This document shows, one piece after another, positions 24,554 to 30,966 of a stretch of 64,000 nt of DNA (the first letter of the stretch is position 1; every line of letters starts with the position of its first letter). The stretch is from an uncultured Pelagibacteraceae bacterium (lineage in GTDB: Bacteria > Pseudomonadota > Alphaproteobacteria > Pelagibacterales > Pelagibacteraceae): the NCBI GenBank assembly GCA_902626575.1, contig CACOFY010000001.1:310001-374000 (forward strand), written 5' to 3'. A program made the position numbers and the translations under genes. A model generated the notes under the pieces. It was not told where the DNA came from. It saw only the letters and a program-made list of their open reading frames with translations, and made no database searches.

Positions 24554-25350
24554 TTAAGTTTTTCTTTCAAGCTTAGTAGCATATTATTTAACTTTTTGGC
24601 AGGATTAAGACCATTTTTTATCGCATTTGATATCACTTTACAGCATGCAGAACCAACAACTAGCCCATTTGCTCTTTTGAAATCAGCTATTGTATCTTTT
24701 GTAATACCAAACCCGATGATAACATTTTTTGTGGGATTAATTTTCTTTATTATTTGATAGTTTTTTAAAATTGTTTTTGCTGTTGATTTTAATTTACCAC
24801 CAGTAATATTTACATTTGAAACTTGATAAATTAATTGATGACTATCTTTGACAATTGATTTCATTCTACTTTTGCTTGTTGTTGGAGCAATTAATTGAAT
24901 AAAACAAATTGAATTTTTTTTACATAATTTTGAAAAATTTTTATTATCAGGCCATGGTAAATCTACTACGATCAAACCAGAGACACCCACACTTTTACAT
25001 TTTTTTATAAATTTTTTTTCACCATAATTATAAATCAATTGATAATAACCCATAAGTATTAGTGGCTTTGAATTTTTATATTTTTTATATTTTTTGATAA
25101 GAGAGAATGTATCATTCAGCTTAATTCCATTTTTAATAGCTCTATATGAACTATTTTGTATTTCTGGGCCATCTGCTCCAGGACAATTAAACGCCATGCC
25201 CCATTCAGCTATATCCACTGTATTTGAAATAGATTTTAAAATTTCAAGTGATTTTTTCTTAGTATTATCACCTGCAACAGTAAAAGAAATCAAAGCAGGC
25301 CTGTTTTCTTTTCTTGTTATTTTGAAAGCTTTATCTATTTCATTTCTCAT
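24550..25350 (-). CDS. trpA: Tryptophan synthase alpha chain TrpA, divergent
   Basis: TIM-barrel lyase that cleaves indole-3-glycerol phosphate to indole and G3P. Both catalytic acids are visible: Glu in 'IAEWGMAFNCP' (usually ELGIPFSDP) and Asp in 'GADGPEIQ'. Other blocks are 'LMGYYQLIYNYGEKKFI' (usually LMTYYNPI), 'LIVVDLPWPD', 'YQVSNVNITGG' and 'IGFGITKDTIADF' plus 'GLVVGSACCKVI'. 266 aa is normal. The region facing the beta subunit is unusual in the same way as TrpB is, suggesting co-evolution. It overlaps trpB and accD by 4 nt each. Confidence 0.85.
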   Translation of the reverse strand: MRNEIDKAFKITRKENRPALISFTVAGDNTKKKSLEILKSISNTVDIAEWGMAFNCPGADGPEIQNSSYRAIKNGIKLNDTFSLIKKYKKYKNSKPLILMGYYQLIYNYGEKKFIKKCKSVGVSGLIVVDLPWPDNKNFSKLCKKNSICFIQLIAPTTSKSRMKSIVKDSHQLIYQVSNVNITGGKLKSTAKTILKNYQIIKKINPTKNVIIGFGITKDTIADFKRANGLVVGSACCKVISNAIKNGLNPAKKLNNMLLSLKEKLK

Positions 25351-26561
25351 TTAGGATAGTAGCCTATTTTATTTTTAATTATTTTTGCATCTTTTGACCC
25401 CGAGCCGCAATTATTTACGATAATTACTTCATCTTTTTTGAGCTTAGGTGCAATCCTAATGCATTCCGCCCATGCATGTGCCGGCTCAAGAGAAGGTCTT
25501 AAATTTTCATATTTCCAAATTAGTTTTAATGCATTTAACGCACCCTCATCCGAACAAGATGTATATTTTGCTCTTTTTGTATCCTTCAGCATACAGTGGA
25601 GAGGTGAGACACCCGGATAATCCAATCCTGCACTTATTGAATGTGTATCCGCAATCTGACCATTTTTATCTTGTAAACAATATTGTGCAGCACCATGTAA
25701 AATAGCAATCTTCGCGTTTGTTGTTAGCGGCGCTGCATACTTTGCCTCGACTCCAGTCAACTTGACATGATTTTTACTATAATTAATAAACTCATTCCAA
25801 AAACCAATTGCGCTACTCCCACCACCTATAACATTTAATAGATGAAGTTTTGGAATTTTGCCAAACTCTTTAATTATTTGCGATTTTAATTCCCTTGATA
25901 TTTGGGATGTGGACCAGGCACAAATTTTTAAGAAGACGTTTGCCCCAATAGCCGAACCAACAGCTAAATGTGTAGTTTGACAATTACTCACGTAAAATCT
26001 CATACATTCTGAAACTGCATCAACAAGTGTGCGAGAACCAGTATCAACAGGAACAACTTCTGCCCCAGCTTTTTTCATAAATTTTACATTTAATGCTTGG
26101 CGTGAAATGTCCTTGGTCCCCATAAAAATTTTACATTTTATCTTCATCTCTTTTGCCGCCATTGCTAGATTTTTTCCAAACATTCCGGCCCCCGTGTCCC
26201 CTGCAAGAGATTTTTTTCCTGACTCCTTACATATTAGAGCATTAACTGTAGCATGATAGGCCTTATGGGCATCGCCATTTATTGCTGATACATCCTTACA
26301 CCAAATTTGTGCTCCTCCAAGATGCTTTGTCAAATTTTCTAACTTAAAAAATGGCGTTTCACCACCAAGGTAATATTTAAAGTATTTATCCCTTTTCCTT
26401 AAAAACTTTTTATTTTTTCTAAGTTTTTCAAACAAATTTGATAAGTCTTCTATAGGTTTGATCGCTGTTTCTGCCACAAAATTTCCACCAAACTTATTTA
26501 GATAAAATCCCCTCTCATTGTGTTGATCAATTAGTGGTATGTTCTTTTTAATTTTTGTCAT
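25347..26561 (-). CDS. trpB: Tryptophan synthase beta chain TrpB, altered active site
   Basis: PLP enzyme condensing indole and serine to tryptophan. The 404 aa protein aligns along its length: 'FGGNFVAET', 'YLGGETPFFKLENLTKHLGG', 'ISRQALNVKFMKKAGAEVVPV', 'GSRTLVDAVSE', 'IGGGSSAIGF' and 'THSISAGLDYPGVSPLH'. The PLP lysine is in 'INGDAHKAYH' (usually NHTGAHKINN). Exactly 22 residues later the catalytic Glu of 'AETGAGQHG' is Asp ('AGDTGAGMFG'), and the C-terminal LSGRGDKD is 'NCGSGSKD'. It is between trpF and trpA, so tryptophan synthase is still the best call, but a shifted substrate or reaction is possible. Confidence 0.8.
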   Translation of the reverse strand: MTKIKKNIPLIDQHNERGFYLNKFGGNFVAETAIKPIEDLSNLFEKLRKNKKFLRKRDKYFKYYLGGETPFFKLENLTKHLGGAQIWCKDVSAINGDAHKAYHATVNALICKESGKKSLAGDTGAGMFGKNLAMAAKEMKIKCKIFMGTKDISRQALNVKFMKKAGAEVVPVDTGSRTLVDAVSECMRFYVSNCQTTHLAVGSAIGANVFLKICAWSTSQISRELKSQIIKEFGKIPKLHLLNVIGGGSSAIGFWNEFINYSKNHVKLTGVEAKYAAPLTTNAKIAILHGAAQYCLQDKNGQIADTHSISAGLDYPGVSPLHCMLKDTKRAKYTSCSDEGALNALKLIWKYENLRPSLEPAHAWAECIRIAPKLKKDEVIIVNNCGSGSKDAKIIKNKIGYYPK

Positions 26562-27171
26562 TTGTTTTTTTTAAATTATTTAAAAAAATATCTATTTTTT
26601 TTAAATCTTTATTATTTCCAGTTTCGAGACTGCCTGATAAGTCTATAATATTTGCAATTTTTTTTAAATTATCAAGGTTGTCGTCGTATTTTATATCTCC
26701 AGCTATCATTTTTTCAATATTATTTGGTAAGTCCGCTAAAAAAGAGTGCTGAAAACTTATTGATTTTTCATAGCCTTTTCCATCAAATAAAAAAATATCT
26801 GATATATTTAAGTAATCTTTATACTTATCGACATCTTTTTTTTCTTTAATTGTTAATGCGGTTATAATTTTTTTTTTATAAGTATTTTTAATGACTTTTG
26901 TTTTATCAACTGAAACATCGTAAAGTTGATAAAAATCAAAGTTAAAATTTTTAATTTCCTCAAGGATTTTTTCTGAAGGATTAACTAAAACTGCCACAAA
27001 TTTAGAATTTTTTTTGTTTATATTTGTTAAATATCTGAGCTTATCAATTTCAACAAATCTTTTTGATTTTGGAAAATTACATATGAATCCTATGAACGCA
27101 GGTGAGTTTTTGTGGTCTACTAAAAATCGTAATGTATTTTCATCTTTAATGCCACAAATTTTTGCTCTCAT
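26548..27171 (-). CDS. trpF: Phosphoribosylanthranilate isomerase TrpF, divergent
   Basis: Amadori rearrangement of phosphoribosylanthranilate in tryptophan synthesis; a (beta/alpha)8 barrel. The catalytic Cys is in 'RAKICGIKDENTL', 'FIGFICNFPKSKRFV' is strand 2, the catalytic Asp is in 'DIFLFDGKGY', and phosphate-site elements are 'MIAGDIKYDDN' and 'IDLSGSLETGNNKD' (usually DVSSGVE...GxKD). 207 aa is typical. It overlaps trpB by 14 nt and follows a glycosyltransferase gene by 1 nt. Context makes the call safer than the sequence alone does. Confidence 0.82.
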   Translation of the reverse strand: MRAKICGIKDENTLRFLVDHKNSPAFIGFICNFPKSKRFVEIDKLRYLTNINKKNSKFVAVLVNPSEKILEEIKNFNFDFYQLYDVSVDKTKVIKNTYKKKIITALTIKEKKDVDKYKDYLNISDIFLFDGKGYEKSISFQHSFLADLPNNIEKMIAGDIKYDDNLDNLKKIANIIDLSGSLETGNNKDLKKIDIFLNNLKKTNDKN

Positions 27172-27172
27172 T

Positions 27173-28063
27173 TTAATCTAACCACTTACTAAAAATATCA
27201 GAATTAATTTTTAAATATTCTGGTATCTCATTTTTTTCAATTTTAGTAAGCTTAGGCCCATATCCAAATTTTTTTTGCCTTTGATCAACCCCTAAATTAT
27301 AAATTGCAGTCTTATTTTGTATAATTTTTTCAATCTGTTCTAAGCTTAGTGGATTTTCGTCGAATTCTTGATGATGTAAATAAGACTTAAGTTTGTGTAG
27401 AATTTCCTCTGCGGTTTTAATATTAGTATAATGCCAACCACCATTTTCAATTATTAAAAGGTTTCTATATTTTGTATCTGAAAAAAAAGTATCTAGTCTA
27501 TAAAAACCAAATTTCTTATCTTTGATATTTCTTAACCATTGGGGATTTTTAAAAACTTTCATTTTACATGCTTTAGGACCAGTCCATTTAAAATTAGGGA
27601 GCTTAAGATTAAACTTATAGTAAAAGACGTCCTGTCTAAAAATTATTATTTGGTTCTTTATCGCACTAAAATTTATACCTACAAGATTTGGTATCTCATC
27701 TACATCTGAAATTATTATCATATCCTCTGAGGACGCATCTTTTAAACCTTGAGAAATGAAATTTCTTTGTCCATTCTCTCTTTTGCTTGCATTAAATATG
27801 TACTTGCTGGAAATGTCTGCTTGTGTATCTTTTTTCTCAAACTTATAGAGGTCAGATGGCTCTTGATCGAAGACCAAATATATTATTTTTTTTTCAAACT
27901 TTTTGTAATTTTGAATATTAAAATTAAGTTTTTTAGGTTCACCTTTATGGTTATATTTACTCTCTACAATTACAAAATAATCAACATATTTATCAAGCAA
28001 ATTAAGTCTTAGATCTAAAACTAAATCTTCATCAAAATACATGAAACAGTCGTATACTTTCAT
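27173..28063 (-). CDS. Glycosyltransferase family 17-like protein
   Basis: A 296 aa cytoplasmic glycosyltransferase of the GT17 (beta-1,4-GlcNAc-transferase-like) type. The start 'MKVYDCFMYFDEDLVLDLRL' and 'VDYFVIVESKYNHKGEPKKLNF' are characteristic, the 'IIISDVDEIPN' element is the DxD metal/nucleotide-sugar site, and 'GGWHYTNIKTAEEILHKLKSYLHHQEF' follows. The acceptor is unknown; surface glycan is the usual expectation. It is 5'-most in the minus-strand trpF-trpB-trpA-accD-folC run, an odd partner for tryptophan genes. It diverges from the PRTase gene over 42 bp. Confidence 0.8.
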   Translation of the reverse strand: MKVYDCFMYFDEDLVLDLRLNLLDKYVDYFVIVESKYNHKGEPKKLNFNIQNYKKFEKKIIYLVFDQEPSDLYKFEKKDTQADISSKYIFNASKRENGQRNFISQGLKDASSEDMIIISDVDEIPNLVGINFSAIKNQIIIFRQDVFYYKFNLKLPNFKWTGPKACKMKVFKNPQWLRNIKDKKFGFYRLDTFFSDTKYRNLLIIENGGWHYTNIKTAEEILHKLKSYLHHQEFDENPLSLEQIEKIIQNKTAIYNLGVDQRQKKFGYGPKLTKIEKNEIPEYLKINSDIFSKWLD

Positions 28064-28105
28064 AAATTTATTTAATTCAACTTAATACTATATTAAAAGA
28101 ATTAA

Positions 28106-28633
28106 ATGGGAAAAAAATTAATAATTAGCTTTAATGAATATCTTGATACTGTAGAAAAACTTGCAATAGATGTGAATAAAAGTTTTAAACCAACAGTTCT
28201 CGTGGGTATTATGAGAGGAGGAGCACAAATAATAGACATTTTATCAAGAATTTTTAAATTACCGACTGCTTATATAGTTATTCAATCCTATTCAGGAAAA
28301 GGCACAGAAAATAAACAAGGTGAATTAATTTTTGCACGTGAGATAAGCTCAATAGCTAGCGAGAAAGATTTTGAAAAAGTTTTACTAGTAGATGATCTTT
28401 CTGATACTGGTTTAACTTTAAATAAAAGTATTGATTGGTTAAAAAAATACGAGCCAGTAAAAAATTATATTAAAGATATTAAAACAGCCTGTTTATGGAA
28501 GAAAAAATCCTCGAAATTTAATCCAGATTATTGCCCAGTGATGCTTGATAGTGATCCTTGGATTGTACAACCCACAGAGCATTATGAAGAGCTATCTATC
28601 GATAAAATAATTTCGAAACAAAAAAAGGGCTAG
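28106..28633 (+). CDS. Purine phosphoribosyltransferase (xanthine/hypoxanthine type)
   Basis: A 175 aa type I PRTase that joins a purine base to PRPP. The PRPP loop is 'VLLVDDLSDTGLTL', with an upstream 'VGIMRGGAQIIDILSRIF' (PPi loop region) and 'PTAYIVIQSYSGKG' flexible loop. The C-terminal 'YCPVMLDSDPWIVQPTEHYEE' resembles xanthine-guanine PRTases. It is convergent with an NCS2 purine permease, so salvage of imported purine bases is the likely job; which base is preferred is not decided by the sequence. Confidence 0.85.
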   Translation: MGKKLIISFNEYLDTVEKLAIDVNKSFKPTVLVGIMRGGAQIIDILSRIFKLPTAYIVIQSYSGKGTENKQGELIFAREISSIASEKDFEKVLLVDDLSDTGLTLNKSIDWLKKYEPVKNYIKDIKTACLWKKKSSKFNPDYCPVMLDSDPWIVQPTEHYEELSIDKIISKQKKG

Positions 28634-28651
28634 ATCTCTCTAGCCCTTTTT
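28622..28651. terminator. Bidirectional terminator between PRTase and permease
   Basis: AAAAGGGCTAGA-TCTC-TCTAGCCCTTTT is a perfect 12-bp stem with A-run on one side and T-run on the other, so it works for both convergent genes. The stem contains the TAG stop codon of the PRTase gene. Confidence 0.9.
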
Positions 28652-28659
28652 AGAAAATT

Positions 28660-29970
28660 CTAAGCAACTGTGAAACTTATTACACTTAAAATTGCAATTA
28701 CCCATATTGCAGGAGAAGTTGAACTAAATTTACCTGTCAAAATTTTGATCAGAGCATAAGCTATAAATGCTAAAGCTATTCCATTGCTAATACTGTAAGT
28801 TAATGGCATAGCAATCATAGCTACAATAGCAGGAGCTGACTCAGCTATGTCATCCCATTCAATATCTGTTATGTTTCTTACAAATAATACAGCAACATAT
28901 AGAAGTGCTGCACCATCAATTTCTTTTGGCAGACTTGTAGCCAAAGGTGCAAAAAACAAACACATTAAAAAAAGAATTCCAATAACCAGAGATGTCATTC
29001 CAGTTCTACCACCTGCTTTTACACCAGCACCAGACTCAACATAACTTGTAACGGTTGTAGTTCCCATTAATGCTCCAGCAACTGTTCCAACACTGTCAGA
29101 CAACATTGCTTTATTAATGTCTTTAACCCTTCCTTTACTATCTACTTTACCAGCTACATTTGCAACGGATGTAAGAGTACCTGCAGTATCAAAAAAATCT
29201 ATAAACAATAATGTAAATACCACAGTAGACATACTAGCAGTAAGTGCGGCTTTAATATCGAAATCAAATAAGTATGTCATCGGGGGTATTGAGCCAACAA
29301 CACCATTAAATTTTGCAAGCCCTGTCACCCACGCAATTATACTAAAGGCAATTATACCAATAATTATATTTCCTTTCACTTTTAGTTTTTCCAAAACAAC
29401 TATTGCTACAAATGTTAGACAACCTAGTAAAACTAGTGGATTTTTAATATCTCCTAAAGTAACCAAAGTAACAGGATGATCACCAACAACACCCATAATT
29501 TCTAATCCAATTATTGCTAAAAATAATCCAATACCAGCTCCTATTCCAAGTTTAAGACTTCTTGGTATTGAGTTAATTAACCAAGCTCTAATTGGTGTTA
29601 ATGAAATAATTAAAAATAATATACCTGCAACAAGAACTGCACCTAATGCTGCTTGAGGGGTATACCCCATTCCTGCAACAACACCAAATGCAACAAATGC
29701 ATTAATTCCCATCCCAGGGGCCAAACCAATTGGCCAAGTCCTTCCATAGAAAGCCATAATGAAACAAGCCAAAGCGGTTGCTAAAATTGTAGCGGTAAAA
29801 ACTGCACCAAAATCAAAAAACCCTGCATCAGGTCCAGCAAACTCACCACTTAATATAAACGGATTTAAAAACATAATGTATGCCATAGTTAAAAAAGTTG
29901 TTACTCCAGCAATTACTTCAGTTTTAAAATCAGTTTTATGTTTTTTATATTCAAAATATTTATCAAGCAT
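28660..29970 (-). CDS. NCS2-family purine permease (AzgA-like)
   Basis: A 436 aa inner-membrane proton symporter with about 12-14 TM segments. The AzgA/PbuG subgroup signs are 'EVIAGVTTFLTMAYIMFLNP', 'APGMGINAFVAFGVV', 'DFFDTAGTLTSVANVAGK' and 'TVTSYVESGAGVKAGGRTG'. It imports hypoxanthine, guanine, adenine or related bases. It has a strong Shine-Dalgarno (AGGAGG, 6 nt before ATG), uncommon in this window. The 125-bp upstream region carries GTTGT...ACAAC and TGTTAACA inverted repeats but no purine riboswitch that I could fold. Confidence 0.92.
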   Translation of the reverse strand: MLDKYFEYKKHKTDFKTEVIAGVTTFLTMAYIMFLNPFILSGEFAGPDAGFFDFGAVFTATILATALACFIMAFYGRTWPIGLAPGMGINAFVAFGVVAGMGYTPQAALGAVLVAGILFLIISLTPIRAWLINSIPRSLKLGIGAGIGLFLAIIGLEIMGVVGDHPVTLVTLGDIKNPLVLLGCLTFVAIVVLEKLKVKGNIIIGIIAFSIIAWVTGLAKFNGVVGSIPPMTYLFDFDIKAALTASMSTVVFTLLFIDFFDTAGTLTSVANVAGKVDSKGRVKDINKAMLSDSVGTVAGALMGTTTVTSYVESGAGVKAGGRTGMTSLVIGILFLMCLFFAPLATSLPKEIDGAALLYVAVLFVRNITDIEWDDIAESAPAIVAMIAMPLTYSISNGIALAFIAYALIKILTGKFSSTSPAIWVIAILSVISFTVA

Positions 29971-30095
29971 AATTCCTCCTAAAGATTAAAATTATTCGAT
30001 TCTATGAAATTTTTCTCTTTAAAACTTTTGGTTGTTAACATTTTACAACTCAAGATTTAGTTTTTTATTATAAAAATGATGATAAATTAAAAATA

Positions 30096-30389
30096 ATGAA
30101 AAAAGTTGCTTTAATTTTAATATTTTTAATAATCTCAAACTGCGCCACTGTAAAAAATAAGACGGATGAGATTGTTAAGAAAGAAAATGAAAAATTAAGT
30201 CAATTTATAGGAAAGTCATCAAAAGAATTAAAAATAGAAATGGGAATACCGGATTCGGAAGAATTGAGTGACACAGGAAAAAAAATCTTTGTATATAAAA
30301 CTAAAAAATATGGAATTTCTTGCGAGAGAAAATTTGAGATAAATAATAAAGAAGTTGTTATAGGATTTACTTCTAAAGGTTGTTTTTAG
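30096..30389 (+). CDS. Small lipoprotein
   Basis: 97 aa with an N-terminal lipoprotein signal: basic MKK, hydrophobic core, lipobox-like 'IISNCATV' (C16; Asn before Cys is unusual). The mature part has 'FIGKSSKELKIEMGIPDSEE', reminiscent of SmpA/OmlA-type 'GxxxxxVxxxLGxPD' turns, and two more Cys near the C-terminus. It is likely anchored in the outer or inner membrane facing the periplasm. Function unknown. It converges on hsp20. Confidence 0.75.
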   Translation: MKKVALILIFLIISNCATVKNKTDEIVKKENEKLSQFIGKSSKELKIEMGIPDSEELSDTGKKIFVYKTKKYGISCERKFEINNKEVVIGFTSKGCF

Positions 30390-30391
30390 AA

Positions 30392-30413
30392 CTTGTGGGG
30401 TCACCCCCACAAG
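30392..30413. terminator. GC-rich hairpin between lipoprotein gene and hsp20
   Basis: CTTGTGGGG-TCAC-CCCCACAAG is a 9-bp perfect stem, by far the most GC-rich short element in the area, located between the stops of convergent genes. Neither side has a long T-run, so termination efficiency is uncertain. Confidence 0.65.
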
Positions 30414-30425
30414 CAAGGTTAAAGA

Positions 30426-30872
30426 TTACTTAATTTCTATTAACTTCTTTTTTTTGTACTCTGGTACAATTCTTTCACATGCAATTGTTAAAAGACCGTT
30501 TTTGAGCTCAGCACCATTTACCTTAACATCATCAGCTATTGTAAATGATCTTGCAAATTGTCTTTGTGAAATGCCTTTATGCAGAATTTCACCATTTACA
30601 TTCTTATCTTCTGATTTGTTAACTTGTTTTGTTCTAACTGTTAACAAATTATCCTCAAACTCAACCTCTACATCTTTTTTTGAAAAACCAGCTAAAGCAA
30701 CCTCAATTGAGTACTTATCATTACCCGTTTTCCTAATGTTATATGGTGGATAATTTGACTGCATAGCCAAATTCCCATTCCCTAACATATTTTCAAATTG
30801 GTCAAACATGTCGTCAAAACCAATTGAAAAAGGTCGTAGAGAATTAAATATAGATAGATCCTTACTTGTCAT
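30426..30872 (-). CDS. Small heat-shock protein Hsp20/IbpA type
   Basis: A 148 aa ATP-independent holdase that binds unfolding proteins. The alpha-crystallin domain spans about 35-130: 'YPPYNIRKTGNDKYSIEVALAGF', 'VEVEFEDNLLTVR', 'ILHKGISQRQFARSFTIADDV', and the closing 'ELKNGLLTIACERIVPE'. The N-terminal 'LRPFSIGFDDMFDQFENML' is IbpA-like. A strong AGGAGG Shine-Dalgarno and an RpoH-type promoter precede it, fitting heat induction. Confidence 0.94.
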   Translation of the reverse strand: MTSKDLSIFNSLRPFSIGFDDMFDQFENMLGNGNLAMQSNYPPYNIRKTGNDKYSIEVALAGFSKKDVEVEFEDNLLTVRTKQVNKSEDKNVNGEILHKGISQRQFARSFTIADDVKVNGAELKNGLLTIACERIVPEYKKKKLIEIK

Positions 30873-30930
30873 TTTTCCTCCTTTGTTAGCAAGGTTAGTG
30901 TAAACCCCATTAGGCGATTTACATTAGTTA

Positions 30931-30957
30931 TATGGGAATAATTTTTAATAATTCAAG
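30931..30957 (-). promoter_or_regulatory. Sigma-32 (RpoH)-type promoter of hsp20
   Basis: Read on the minus strand: CTTGAA, a 15-nt spacer, then CCCATAT. This closely matches the RpoH consensus CTTGAA-N(13-15)-CCCCATnT and sits about 60 nt upstream of the hsp20 ATG. The assignment depends on the consensus known from other proteobacteria. Confidence 0.75.
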
Positions 30958-30966
30958 CTGCAAAAA

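Noticed and set aside
29117-29479. 120-aa plus-strand ORF
   Set aside because: Shadow of the NCS2 permease; composition follows the reverse of hydrophobic codons.
29971-30095. Purine riboswitch before the permease
   Set aside because: I could not form the three-helix aptamer with its conserved loop sequences; only short inverted repeats are seen.
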